Positions 21,096 through 33,197 of a DNA stretch of 64,000 bases are shown here, one piece after another. A program made the position numbers and the translations under genes. Position 1 is the first letter of the stretch. Each line of letters opens with the position of its first letter. Under the pieces are notes generated by a model, which saw only the letters and a program-made list of their open reading frames with translations, was not told the DNA's origin and ran no database searches. The stretch comes from Camellia lanceoleosa (lineage: Eukaryota; Streptophyta; Magnoliopsida; Ericales; Theaceae): contig JANUSC010000052.1 of NCBI GenBank assembly GCA_025200525.1, forward strand, positions 806,001-870,000. The letters run 5' to 3'.

Positions 21096-23642
21096 TGTAA
21101 GAACCCGAATATAAAGATTTAGTAAATAATTAAATAATAATATTATTACAATCTCAAATATTTTATTATGAATCTTTAAGTGCAAATTAAATATTATTGG
21201 AGGGTCATTTAACTAATTTTAAAACTTAAAATAAATTTATGGTGAAAGTCTTTAATGTAGAAGCAAAATTTATTATTTATAAATAAATAAATAAATAAGT
21301 GTCAAATTAGTAAGCATATGTTGATCTAATAATATTTGTATTTTATTTAAATTAATGGAGAGAAAAAAATAATATAAAACAAAGGATAATTATTTAGAGT
21401 TTTGTTTTCATATATATATATAACAACCCTAGGGTTCCTAATCAACACTATAGCAACAGCAGCAGTAGAAACGTGAGAGAGGAAGAGAGAGCAAGAGATA
21501 GAAAAGAGAGAGGGAGAGAAAGCACCCTTGTCTCTCAACAACTTTCTAAGGTATTAATCAATCTACTCTTGTTCTATTATAATATGTTGTTTACATAGTT
21601 GTGGTGCTTGTGAGTGTTGTGAGTTGGTGGAAGAAAAAGGAATGGATTGGCTGATTGGGATAGTATTCTAGATTTTTTAATTGAATTCATTATATTGCTC
21701 TTAAGAATATTAATCTGCCAGCAAACTTTAGAAATCATGAAACCATATCAAACAAAAGAATTTTGAACTGAAATTTTTATAGTAGATCAATTACATATTG
21801 AATTCAATATCTGAATTTTTTCATAATTTTTGGAAGTCAAAATCCCTATAAACTGATACGTTCAAATCTGTCCAAAAAACTAGTTTAAACAGTAAATTCG
21901 GGAGTGTTTTTCTCTTTGAGTATAAATCCGAAAATTATCAAATCAATGTCATTAGAACCGGTTATGAGTCTAGTTTCTTACATTTTTGACCTTTCATTGA
22001 TTACTCCTGTATACTAAGAGAACCATTAATTTATTTAAAGTGCTGCAGAAAACAACCTGTTTGGGCATAACTAATTGTAAATAATTATTTTGATAAGCAA
22101 ATCAAGTAAAACCAATTGGGTTTGAAACTTAGGGTATATTAGTTGATATTTGGAGGGTTTTGGAATTTTTTGAATGGTGTAGAGTGGTTTTTTTAATTTT
22201 CAGAGTTAGTGAACAGTTTGGGAAAACCTATCAAAAATTTTATTTTATCTCAAAGTCACATTTAATTAAGTTTCGACCGGAACCCATGTCTTGGGTGATT
22301 TTAGACCTTGAAGAACATGAATTTAGATAATATTAAGAGTAACGGTGAGTTGGGTTGAGCCGTGTTAGTGCACTTTAGTTGAGGTTATTTAGTTCTTATT
22401 CTTTAGTATTTTTAAATTAGTAGTGACGTGTAGTTTTTATACTTGGTTCAGGGCATTAGTTGGACTTTTATTCTCTATTCGAGGATTACATTATTTCGTT
22501 TCCAGGTGAGTAGTTTCATGCTACATATTTTTATAAATGTTTCCCTATCCTGAACTGTTGGAAAATTAAATTGTTGTTTTATGACTAAACTGTTTTGATA
22601 AATTATTATATTATCAATGGAATCAAATTATTTATAAAACATGTGTGAACTTGGCATACTGTAAACTATTTGTTTTGGTCTCATGTTTATAATGATGAAC
22701 TACCATGTTTTGCGAAACTGATGTGTATTGATTATTGGGACTATTTGTGTATTTAGTCTAGGGAAATTATTCCACTGTGTGGTGACTCTAGCCACTATGG
22801 AACAGATCTGGGTTGGGCCGTGATGACTTTAGTGCTCAACGATTGTAAGGAAAAGACCTAGGTTAAGCTAGATGACCTTCAATCGGATCGTCTTTGAGAA
22901 AAGGCCTAGGTTGCCACCCTGAGGGTGACTCTTAGTTCGGTATTGGATCTAATGGGGCTTATAGCCTTGAGAACTGTGTGACATATTACTTGTTATTTTC
23001 TTGGTACCTAGAAAATTATTGGTGTTCATGTTGTAATTTGTTTTAAGTGAAAAATGTCACTTATCATGTTCTCGAGAGACATGAGTATTTTAACTGTTGA
23101 ACTATGGAACCTTCTTTTTAAAACAGATTCTCTTTACCAAATTGTATGCCAATCTAGTTTCTGTGATATATATCTTATTTTGGAATTGATCCCTAGTTTC
23201 AAAACTGTATATACTATCCATGTTGCTACTCACTAAGCTATTAGCTAACTTAGTTGTTTACCATTTCCAGGTGTTAGAAGGACTTAGAGTGGACTAATGG
23301 CGTAGCGAGGGATTCAATTGCATGGACCTCTAGGACATTCATTTATTTTGTTTTAGACTGTTATGTCAAGTTTGTGCATATTTATATTTATTTTTAGTGA
23401 GGTTCATTTAGGATTATTTTGATATGTGGGTTGTTTTTATCCCATAAGTTTGGATTGTGTATTGTTTACGGTTGATTTTGCCGTTGACACTTGTGGCATG
23501 ACACTGGATTAAGTTTTGGTTATTTATTAATGGACTATTTTATAGTTATTCAATGTGTATGGTTTCGTATTTAGGCTTACGTGTGCCTTGGGCTAAGGCC
23601 CTGTGGGCCGCAGTCGGTAATACCCGGGTTTGGGGTGTGACA
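21096..23642 (+). mobile_element. chromovirus-type solo LTR
   Basis: It begins TGTAAGAACCCGAA and ends GGGTTTGGGGTGTGACA, the usual termini of Tekay/Del-type plant LTRs, and is 2547 bp long. Flanks are AATCC (21091-21095) and AACCC (23643-23647), a 5-bp duplication with one change. Removing the LTR restores GGCTAACCCCTCC, which is found uninterrupted at about 23950 and nearly so at 42650. A TATA stretch (about 21411-21423) precedes AACAACCCTAGGG and a purine-rich leader. No gag or pol sequence is present. Confidence 0.88.
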
Positions 23643-23647
23643 AACCC

Positions 23648-24200
23648 CTCCAATTGTAGACCTCAAAACATGATTTTCACCACTGAAATTACTTTGAAAT
23701 TTACTGTTCAAAAGCCCAAAAAAAGATAATTTGAAAGTGGGAAACAAAGGTAGAATGGCCTTACAAGCAAGGAATAAAGGAGGATAAAATACCCCCTAAC
23801 CTAAAATGGCTTAAAACCACCAATTTCAGCCCACAAAAATAAAGGTTTGGATAGTCCAAAAATAGTACAAAACTGTACTAGAATGAATAGAAAAGTAGCT
23901 AAAATAATAAGCTAAAATATTGAGCAATTAAGTTAGGAAACAAGCACAAGGAGGGGAGGCTAACCCCCTCTATTTTTTGGGACTTCAAAACATGATTTTT
24001 AGCCTATGGAAAACTCTAAAAACCAGTGGTAAAAATCTCAAAAATTTTGATAAAGAAATGGGAAACACAAGTGGAAAAGCTTAGAGAACAAGGTTCAAAG
24101 AAAGGTGATTAACTCCTCTACCTTTAATAGCCTTAAACCACAAGCTTTAGCCCATAAAAATAATTGAAAAACACTTCAAAATCAGTAAGAAAACATAGAA
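23648..24200. repeat. internal tandem duplication of the solo LTR
   Basis: The block with AGGCTAACCCC, CTTCAAAACATGATTTT, GGGAAACA and CCTTAAA(A)CCAC occurs at about 23643-23830 and again at about 23950-24140. The E1 5' LTR has it once (about 42650-42840). The two copies have diverged. Confidence 0.65.
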
Positions 24201-25362
24201 AAGAAGTAGTGCAAAGATGCTTAAAATTTTACCTCTTGAAGAGAAATAACACTTTTGTTCACAAACCACAAGTCCTTCACTCTTAAAGGCTGAAATTTGG
24301 ACTCAAAAATCTCAACAAGGAGAGCTCCAATATTGGTTTAGGAAGTGTAGAGAGAGGGTTTATAGGTTGTAAGTTAGAGGTAGAGAGAGAATTCCAAGTT
24401 TTGGACCTTTTGGAAATTTTTGTAACCTTAAATCAAGAGGTTTGGCCAGGTATATATAGAAAAACAGCCTAACAGGTCGAAAATATTAAGCCTTGAACAA
24501 CTGGAGCTTGTGGGGGATAGTTGGACAAAAATATCTAGGTTTTTCACCAGTGGACGACTGGCTAGAAGTGTGGATTGTCGACCATCAAAAATCTACTTCC
24601 AGGCCCAACTTCAAATGGGTATATCTCCTTTATCTGAACTCTTTTGTAGGTCATTCTTGAGTCTAAATTAAGCCCCTGAATTCGAATTTCCAATGGAAGT
24701 GGCCTTACATCAAAATTCTAAGTGTGCTAAGAGATATGTCATTTTTAGTGACGGTTGCTCAGTTTTGGCTTAACCGGATTGATGCCTAACTTCAACCAGC
24801 CATATCTCCCTCATTCAGACTTGGCTTTTGGAGATTCTTGAGTGTAAACTGAAGCCCTAGAAGTCCAATTTCCAATGGTGATGGCCTCACAACTTAATTC
24901 CAAGTGTACAAAAGGATAGATCTGATTTAGTGAAGGCTGCCCGGTTCTCTCTTAACAATTTATGCCCAACTTCTTCCCCAACTAGGTTTCTTCCCTCTCC
25001 TCCAATTTTCTTCAGCTCCAAACCTCTAAATAAGATGTTTTAAAATATTTTTGAAAAATTTCACCTCTCTTCCATTTATTTCCACTTTGTTCTTGCTCAA
25101 TTTACTGAAAAGTGCAATTTTTAACGAAATGCGAGCCTCGAAACATAGTAGAAACTTTTGGAAAAACTATTTTGAAAAAGAGGGTTTTAAGGTCTAAAAT
25201 GATTTTGGTCAAAATTGTTTTGGTCCAAAATAGGGTGTAAGGTTGGGATTTAGAGCTCCTTTTGCTGAAGAAATCGAATGTTTGTACAGCATAACTTTCA
25301 TCATCGAGTGATCAACCTATGGCGCCCAAGTCTTAAGGGTGGTCAAAAATGGGGTGTCTACA

Positions 25363-25760
25363 GGTGCATGTCATGCGTCCTGAGATACAAGAAAAGCTGC
25401 TCGAGCTCGTGCTTCATGCATTCTGAGAAACAAGAAAGAGGTGCGATAGATGCACAAAAGTGAACAAATGCGATAGCTGCACAAAGCATAATCGTGTGCG
25501 ATAGATGCACAAAGTAATCATGTGCAATAGATGCACAAAACATAATCGATGCAAGATAGACAACCGCCGTATGATGTTAATTGAAAGCATGTTCTATTCA
25601 AGAAACAAAAACATATTCTATGCGAAACTGACAGCATGTTCTATGAAAAATTGATAGTGTGTTCTACGCACAAATGATAAATGATGTAAGACATGAGTGC
25701 AACATGCATATATGGGAAATGCATATTCTATGCAATGGAAAAGAACAAAAGTGTAATTTA
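25363..25760. repeat. right remainder of the array and two short satellite motifs
   Basis: 25363-25440 continues the ACGCGTCC array. At 25441-25545 TGCGATAGATGCACAAA repeats four times with about 28-bp spacing. At 25590-25740 CATGTTCTATGC / CATATTCTATGC recurs. The same order is present in E2 (about 46450-46745), so these motifs belong to the element. Confidence 0.75.
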
Positions 25761-25964
25761 ACAAAGCAAATAAAGTGATATTCTGTGGCAACCTTCGATT
25801 TACCTCTCGGAGATGTTGCAACATGATTACAAAGGATACACCTTGTTCAGAGTAGCAAATGGGACATGTTCACACCTCGGAACACAGCTGCAAGCTTCCA
25901 AAACAAAACCTTCCACACACCACTCGAGAAGAAGAAGCTCCAAACGGCACCAGGACCCACTTGA

Positions 25965-26063
25965 GAACCACCAGCCACCTGCCGGCCATCAAAATAGCTT
26001 ACTAGCCACCAATGGCAGATCGGGGCAGTTTGGTCTTTTCGCGTACGGGTCTTTAAATATAAG
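25965..26063 (+). promoter_or_regulatory. presumed promoter of the antisense PMD gene (E1)
   Basis: A GGCC cluster (CACCTGCCGGCCATC ... TACTAGCCACC, about 25970-26015) is followed by TTTAAATATAAG (26052-26063), a TATA-like box, about 360 bases before the ATG. E2 has the same arrangement at 46960-47097. That this is a promoter is inferred from position and conservation. Confidence 0.5.
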
Positions 26064-26419
26064 CCTTAAGGCTTTATTTCCTTACAACCCTAGGTTCAAA
26101 ATTGCTCTCCCTCTCTCTAGGTGCTCCTTCTCTCTAGATTTGCGCTTTATACACATTTCCCAACGCCCCACGCAAACGTTTTTCGTAAAACCCTCTTGAT
26201 TCTTAACATTTTGAACCGACCAGATTTTGATTCGACGTTTTTTCTTGGATTTCCACCACTTTAGGCTTATTCTTCTCAAGTTTCACTCGGGTTTCGTGAA
26301 CTTTCTCGGGCTTTGACTTTTTCTCCCATTTTCTCTCTTCTAGGGTTGACTTTTTCCAAGTTTACCCTCTTTTCCTCATTTTTCCTTCACTTTTCACCTA
26401 CTTTTCAACCATTTTCCAA

Positions 26420-29333
26420 ATGGCAGATGATATTCCACATGACGGGTCTCCTTTCGAGGTTCTACCTACATTTTCACCCGTTCCCAAGGTAGAGGGGCCA
26501 GTAGTTGCCGAGGTTGGCGAAGCAGCTGAGGGCATTGAGGCCGACTTCGAGGTGGAGTTTGAGCGTAAGTTTGAGCCAAAGCCGCTACCATTGAGAATAC
26601 GGCCTTTTGATCCGCTGAGGTATCATCCCCGTACGCACATATTGCCACCTGGAGGCATTAGGCAGTTCAGCGACTTTGCTTGCGGTGTACCAAAGGACCT
26701 ACTGTTGAGAGAACCGACCTCCAACCTTTCATTCAGCGCCACCAAGGTATGAATTCTATTTTCATACATTCCTGCCTTTCTTCAAACTGTGTTTTTGCAC
26801 TGCCTTTCATCTGACTATACTTTCTTTGCTGCCTCATTTGATTCATCTATTCTTTGCCATAGGGAGAGTCTCGTGCCTACAGGGGGTATAGAGCCATGAC
26901 AACAAGAGATTGGTATGTCGAGCTCCCTGCTGAAGTTCGTGACATTATTGACGAGACTGGCTTTGGCTTTTTCTGCTCCGGCCTAATACGGGTCATTGTG
27001 AGCCGTCCTTTTCTAGGAGCACTTGTGGAGAGGTGGTGGGAGATCACCAGCTCCTTTCACTTCTCTACTGCTAGGGAGATGACGATGACTCCCTACGACT
27101 TTTCCATGATCACAGGCTTAGGAGTAGGGGGTGATCCGATCCTTTTTGACACCAACATGGGGGAGTGAAAAGCTACCTGGATCGAGCTATTAGGAGCACG
27201 TCCATTCTTGTACCGACCAGCTATGGTGATGTATATTTGGTTTGCTGAGCAATTCCGAGGGAGCGAGCTCGAGACATTAGAGGAGATGGAGCAGTATGCT
27301 AGAGGCTTCTGATGTTTGTCCTCGGTACCACCTTGTTTTCAAACAAGTGGAACACCGTGGGCTTATATTTGTTGAGTGCCTTGATAACCCTTCCCTGGGT
27401 ACGCTTCTATGACTAGAGCGGAGCTGGCCTCGCCACCCTGTACGGCCATATGAGCTCTACTTCCCACCTGAGGGGAGAGCTGATTGGATGCTACTGGCAA
27501 GCTTGGAAGGTATGCATTTCAGTTCCCTCTTTGCATTTTACACTTTTTGTTTTACATTTTCGGCTTGATATCTGTTCAACACCTGTGCTTTCTGCTTTGC
27601 ACTTTCTGTATCAGTTCATGCCCTTTGCTTTCTGCTTTGCACTTTATGCATCTGTTTATACATTGTACTTTTTACTTTGCACTTTCTGCATCTGTTCATA
27701 CATTGTTGATCGCACATCACTGCATTTTCCTTATAGTGTGGGTTTATGCATATTTTCCAGCTCTTGCCCTAGAGCCCATGGAGGAGCTCCCCCCGATGGT
27801 CCCTTACTCGAGGCAATATGATGGCCGATGTCAACGGAGGAGTCGTGAGTCCTTCGCCTTTTTCATCCACTACTTTGACACTGTGACCACCCATGAGGTA
27901 ACCAAAACACTATCATTTTTACTTTAAAACTTATATGATTCACACTTTTAGCAACTGACAGCAACTAACAATCTATTCACTATATTTGCAGATCATGTGA
28001 CAGCCTTGGGCCATGATGCCAGCTGGGGTACGGGACTAGTACGCGAGAGCGTGGGCCATATCACACTTCTGGATCCTGCTAGAGGGCCCAGCCTACCGGG
28101 CCTAGTTCTTTAGTGAGCGGTTTGTTCGACAGACCGTGGGCTTGCTTGATCCGGTCGTCTCGATGCCACCGCTAGAGTTTATGAGGTCGGTAGACAACTT
28201 ATCTATTAATGCAAATACGTAGTTCATGGTAGGTTTGGATGCTGATTACTTCAGAACAGAGGGTGACTACACAACCTTTATTCAGACCCACCTCATGCCA
28301 CCTTTGACAGGCGCTTACGGAGGCGACTAGGGCAACTAGGGTCCGTGCTAGAGGGGTTCTCCTTGCAGAGTAGAGCACCCATTGGCTAGAGCTTCCTACC
28401 GCGCTCACATGCTGGCAGCATACTAGGGTTGCTTACCAAATCCTGATCGAGTGGGCAGAGGCTAGACACGAGCTCCTCAGAGTTTGAGGTTCATCCCAGG
28501 TATAGACCATACTTTACCATTTGCATCCCGCATTTCATTTTAGATATGTTTATACTAGACATTGATCATCAAAAAGCATTTGCAGGCATCTACAGAGTAC
28601 ACATGGGGCACTCTCAAGCTGATAGCTTCTCTGATGGGCATGATACAGAGGAAGGAGACGCTGTTTGGTCTCTACGGTATCCCGGTAATTTCCTTTAGTT
28701 TGTGTTTCATGCTATCATATTTCCACTGATACACTGGCATTTCAACTGTAGTCTTTCCCAAATTGTATTGATACATTGCATCCACACACTGCATTCATAC
28801 TGTATTTGATACACACACTATAACTAATACTTTAACAACTGTTTCTTCAAATTCTATCTGCACCAGCACCGGCAGCAGTAGCACCAGCACCCACAGTACC
28901 TTCTCCAGCAGCAGGGAGGAGAGAGGGACAGGCCCCAACTTGTAGCTGAGATGTGAGCCACAGTCGAGGCAAAGGTAGGGGCACTCAAGGCCATATCAGT
29001 CTTTTAGAGTCCATCTTGAGTGATGACGATGCTGAGGCTAGTGACTCTGAGAAGGCAGTGAGTTGGCATTCTGAGTCATCCGAGAGTAAATACGATAATG
29101 CTGGCTCGGGATTCAAGAGTAGAGGTGACATTGAGGGGAACTCCGAGGCAAAGAGCGGAGATAATACTGGCTCAGGTTATGGTTTAGAGACTAATTCAGA
29201 TAGCGGTGCCGATGGAGATAGTGCCTCCGAGTCCTCCCCTCCGAGAAAGAGGACGAAGAGGGCCTCTCGAGGCCTGAGGCGACTGGCGTTGATTTTTTTG
29301 TACTTTCTGCTTAGTTTCTTTTTTATTTGGTAG
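26420..29333 (+). pseudogene. plant mobile domain (PMD) gene, antisense in E1, with introns
   Basis: Exon 1 (26420-26746) encodes MADDIPHDGSPFEVLP and an acidic N-terminus. Exon 2 (26863-27509) carries the PMD: RDWYVELPAEVRDIIDETGF, MTPYDFSMITGLGV, and after a stop FAEQFRGSELETLEEMEQYA and a frameshifted LATLYGHMSST. Exon 3 (27737-27897) has VWVYAYFPALALEP and YDGRCQRR. Exons 4 (27992-28499) and 5 (28586-28684) follow. The last exon (from about 28851) is acidic, Ser-rich, and ends with the basic PPRKRTKRASRG. Introns have GT...AG ends at 26747, 27510, 27898, 28500 and 28685; the last acceptor is CAA here but AG in E2. Stops include TGA at 27166 where E2 has TGG. PMD is found in host proteins and in transposons; its role here is unknown. 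Confidence 0.82.
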
Positions 29334-29924
29334 CATTAGTACATGTATAGCCTCAGATAGGTTTTATTTTGCTTTGAAACTTGTACTCCTCTTTTGTAAA
29401 AACCATGATCAGAACAAAACCTCATAGTTTTTATAAAAAGTGTTGCCATTTTTGCATCATGAGCACCATATTTGCATGAAATGGACAAGGAATCGAATGT
29501 GTAAATGAAATCTAAACACTTGTATTAGCACAATGTTCTTAATTAGGTAATGAACCGACCAAAAACCAAAATATAAAATACAACTCGATAAGCAAAGCAA
29601 AAACAACTCAAAACAAATAAACAAATTTGCTAAAACCAAAAAGACTCAAAACAAGACCTTAAAACATACAAAGATCAAGACAAAACACATGTTTCCAGCA
29701 ATTTCTAGCACACAGATGGAAAGCAAGCTTGAAAAGAAGGCTGTCGGCCAGAGGTAGAGCTTGCCGGCCATAGAGGGTTACCGGACCAGCCACCTACCGG
29801 ACACAAATGTGAGAATCGCCAGATTGTTGACAGTTGGCTTCCACTGGCAGCTTTATATTCTACAAAAGGTTTAGCTTTGTGATTTCTCTACAGAACCTCA
29901 TTTCAACTACAATTTCTTCCACAA
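29334..29924. other. spacer between the antisense genes, with GGCC cluster and TATA-like box
   Basis: The left part is the probable 3' end of the PMD gene; the E2 counterpart has an AATAAA at about 49934. A GGCC cluster (29745-29800: CTGTCGGCCAG, CTTGCCGGCCATAG) stands 50-105 bases before TTTATAT (29852-29858) and about 125 bases before the next ATG. No other gene seen. Confidence 0.5.
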
Positions 29925-31212
29925 ATGGAGCCATTTTTTGCCGAAAAGCTCTCTGATTGGATTGCGACTTTAGACGACACGAAAAAGGTAAATTTTCGGG
30001 GTTTCGACATAAATGCATTTTTTTCGCTGGGCCATAGTCCACTTTGTTTTCCGTTCATTCATACCACGGCTCGATGCTGGGACTCGATTACACATGTCTT
30101 TCACTTTAGGGGGCAAGAAATATGCCCGACAATTGAAGAATTTCAGGCACTAATGGAATCCCGGTACGATGAGGAAATCATGCCTCAACCCCGTTTCGTC
30201 CACGCCCAAGCTTTGGGACAGATGTGTGGGCTTACTCTACACGAGGCTCGATCTTTGGCCCACAACAGAGAGCTAGACATACCCAGCTTGATTCATCGAT
30301 TTTCCGACATTGGTGATAGAGGCAACCTTCTTTGACGAGGTTTTCAGCAACATGCCCTCTACTTATGTATGCTTGCACATTTCCTTCTTGCCCCTACTTT
30401 TAGCAGGTCTAGCATTCGATTGATCAAAGTGGCCCAAGGTTTAAAAGAAGGCAAGAGTTGCATTGGTTTGGCGTTGGCTGAGACTTTGATGGGTTTAGAC
30501 GCCTTTCATCGGTGAGAGACTACCAGATTCGCAAGGAGCCCACTACTTCTTCAGGTATTATTTCCCACCCTTTCTTATATGTGTTTGTTATATCACTTGG
30601 CACTCATGCTCTATTTTTCTCACAAAGCCATTTTCTCACTTTTCTCTCAATATACATCTCTTTATTCTTTAATCACTCTTTTCTTTCGTTCCTCCCCAGG
30701 TATGGCTTATGGATAAGCTGAAGGTAATGGACTCTTGCACTGAGTACTCAGCTCGAGGCTATTTCTTCCACTATCGACTAGTGGATTTTTTGAATGAGGG
30801 ATGGTGGGGCAATTGGATGTGCAACAGGTCTGCTGCTGACATAGCTTGGCATTGCCCTTGGCTTAATCTAACCGAGATAAGTTACAGCATGGCTCGACAA
30901 CCTGGCATACAATTGAGCAGACTGACACATTGCCTGTTCCATTTCCCTTTCCAGTTCAGACGTCAGTTTGGACATGATCAGACCCGCCCAAAGGAGGGGG
31001 TAGAGTAACCGGTTTCATTTTCCATCCGTAGTTTGCACTTGGCTAGGTACCTCACTGCTTGAAGGACGAAAGAGCTTCTGGCCCCTGCCCCTAGTTTCAG
31101 TTGCGCCCCTTCTGGTGAGTGTTTGGCTTGGCTCAAGAATAAGGCACAAATCGGGCCCACTTTGGCTTCAAATGCTTCTATAAGCACGAGCGGAGGACGC
31201 AAGAGCACCTAA
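29925..31212 (+). pseudogene. DUF7745-like gene, antisense in E1, one intron
   Basis: Exon 1 (29925-30554) opens MEPFFAEKLSDWIATLDD and contains CWDSITHVFHFRGQEICPTI, EEFQALMESRYDEE, LTLHEARSLAHNRELD and LALAETLMGLDAFHR. This resembles the plant DUF7745 group associated with transposons; I am not certain of the family name. The intron 30555-30699 has GT...AG ends; the E2 copy keeps the acceptor AG. Exon 2 (30700-31212) reads VWLMDKLKVMDSC, EGWWGNWMCNRSAADIAWH and RRQFGHDQTRPKEGVE. A TGA at 30333 replaces TGG (E2 has TGG), and later stops follow. An AATAAA lies 58 bases past the end. Function unknown. Confidence 0.68.
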
Positions 31213-31269
31213 CCTATCTATGCCTCTAGTTTATTGCTTTGACCTTTTTTTTCAAGTTTTTTCGAATGT

Positions 31270-31275
31270 AATAAA
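31270..31275 (+). terminator. polyadenylation signal of the DUF7745-like gene
   Basis: AATAAA within AATGTAATAAAAGCAAC. The same 17 bases are kept in E2 near 51800, shortly after the reading frame. Confidence 0.5.
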
Positions 31276-31982
31276 AGCAACTTTGATTTGTGTCAGATAG
31301 TTGGAGAACTTTTATTTTGAAATCAATGCAATTAAAGTTGTAAGCACTGAAAATTTTCCTTTTGGTCCAAACATGGCCTAAGTTGTAGAAGGAAAAATTT
31401 TGAACAAAATCAACTTTTATCAAAACTTTTCAAAACCATTTTTGAAAAGGATCACCACTTGACATGCACGGAATCAATCCTCAAGATGTACAACCCCGAA
31501 TCAAAAGATCACAAATTGCCCCTTGATTGAACACCACTGCTTAGCATTGTAAACAGCTCTCTTCTCAGAATAAAGATCATAACCGAACTGCTAGGTAAAG
31601 GACGTGCAAAGATGACCTGATTAATCATATGGACAGGACAGTTGAGTTAGAGGTGATTATGGACGAACTTTAGGATGAAGTTGCCTACGTATCTCAAAGA
31701 TGGGAATTAGGCCTTACGTAGTGCGGTTTAGGTTCACTCGAGTATTAACTCTCTCCTTTTGTGCTCTAACTTTTGCCAAAGTCGCCCTTTAGGGTTTTCA
31801 ACCTTGCGAGCTCAGTTTTTCTTTATTTCTAATTTTTCATTCTTTAACTTTTGCCTAGGTCACCCTTTCGAGTTTTTGGCCTAGCGAGCCTTTCAGAGAT
31901 AGTATTTCTTCAAATTGTCTATGTTGATCGATTGTGAAATTTCTAGGTCATCTAAGTCCATGAGAATAACAGCTTCATCCGA
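31276..31982. other. spacer between antisense genes and integrase; right copy of the stem-loop
   Basis: No gene. GTTGCCTACGTATCTC ... GGCCTTACGTAGTGC (31680-31727) is the right-hand copy of the stem-loop motif. TTTTGCC(A/T)AnGTC(G/A)CCCTTTnGnGTTTT occurs twice at about 31770-31880. The end of the integrase frame lies just right of here on the minus strand. Confidence 0.55.
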
Positions 31983-33113
31983 CTAGATAGCTTTGATGAT
32001 GTAAGGACTAGTCCAATTGGGTTTGAACTTGCCCCTAGGGTCATGAATGAGAGCTTGGTTGTCTTTCAGCACCATATCCCTCTCTTTGAGATTCCGAGAC
32101 TTAACTTTCTTGTTAAAAGCCTTGGCAATCCTGCGCTGGTAGCCCTGAACATGATACAATGCTTTCAGCCTTCTGTCATCAAATAGCGTCAACTCTTCGA
32201 ATCTGCTCTGTTGCCAGTCTGTCTCTACTATCTAACACTCAGCCATAACTTGTAGCGACGAGACTTCTATTGCAATTGGCAAAACAACCTCCTTCTCATA
32301 GACAAGAAAATAAAGAGTTGCCCCTGTAGATGTCTGGATTGAAGTTTTGTAGCCTAAGAGTGCGAATGGCAATTTATCTGGCCAGTCCTTGTAGATCTCA
32401 ACCATCTTCTGCAAAATATTCTTGATGTTCTTATTGGCGGCTTCAACAGCTCCATTGGTTTGCGGCTGATATGTAGATGACTTATGAGAAGCCACATTGT
32501 ACTTCTCCAACAAGTCTATCACCTCTTTCTTGAAGTGGGAGCCATTATTTGATATGATCTCGTTTTGGACTCCATATTGGCAAATGATGTTGTTTCTGAT
32601 GAACTTGGCCACATGCGATGTTTTTAACACTACATAGGACTGAGCTTCCACTTACTTTGTAAAGTAATCAATTGCCACCAAGATGTATTCATGCCCATTC
32701 GACCCTTTTGGTGTGACTGCACCGATGACGTCAATTTCCCAGACTAAGAAAGGCCATGGCGAAGTCATGTTGTATAGTTTTGACGACGGGATGTTTATGC
32801 GATTAGCATAAATTTGGCATTTGTGGCATCGCCAAACAAAACCAACACAATCTTCCTCCATAGTGGACCAGTAGTAACCTTGCCTGAGAATCTTCCGGGC
32901 TAACATCACTCCGTTCATGTGTGCTCCGCACTCTCCTCCATGGATGGCCTCCATCAAGCTTTTTGATTCCTCTTCTTTGACACACAACTTGTGCATTTTC
33001 AGATGACCTCTTTTGTACAGTTTACCTCCACAGATGATAAATTGGATGGCCATTCGCTGTATTTCCCTTTTGTCCTTGGCATTTGCCCTTGGTGGATAAA
33101 TCTTTTTTTCCAA
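31983..33113 (-). pseudogene. E1 integrase
   Basis: The N-terminal zinc finger shows His-His-Cys-Cys (IHGGECGAHMNG ... CHKCQ). The core has WEIDVIG (first Asp), IISNNGSHF where the family has an Asp in SDNGSHF, and TNGAVEAANKNI (Glu). The second catalytic Asp is therefore Asn. A TAG replaces Trp after YFTK at about 32652, and another stop follows at about 32232. The C-terminal part (AFNKKVKSRNLKERDMVL, PRGKFKPNWTSPYIIKAI) is the usual gypsy tail. The enzyme would insert the DNA copy. Confidence 0.88.
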
Positions 33114-33197
33114 GAAGTTCCAAATATCGTAGTACCAAGGGTTTTTGTTTTGCGCTTCATCTATTGCGGTGACAGTTTCATAAGCCCGTGTGTATCT

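Larger units (their letters stand above)
18703..25362 (-). repeat. solo LTR of the E1/E2 family, inside the E1 array
   Basis: It starts ...CAGCTCGCTTTTTCGCGCC and ends GGTGTCTACA, like the other family LTRs, and can be followed along the E1 5' LTR. It has its own TATATATAG (24451-24459). The array unit is cut at CTCGCCGGGTCA and resumes with GGTGCATGTCATGCGTCC, in phase with intact units, so this is an insertion. The duplication GGTCA/GGTGC is imperfect. No internal region accompanies it, which points to LTR-LTR recombination. Without the nested insertion it is about 4.1 kb, longer than the E1 LTR because of an internal duplication. Confidence 0.82.

Noticed and set aside
26420..31212. PMD and DUF7745-like genes as independent host genes
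   Set aside because: Both occur in the same order and strand in E2, bounded by the same repeats and polypurine tract, so they travel with the element. A host origin long ago remains possible.
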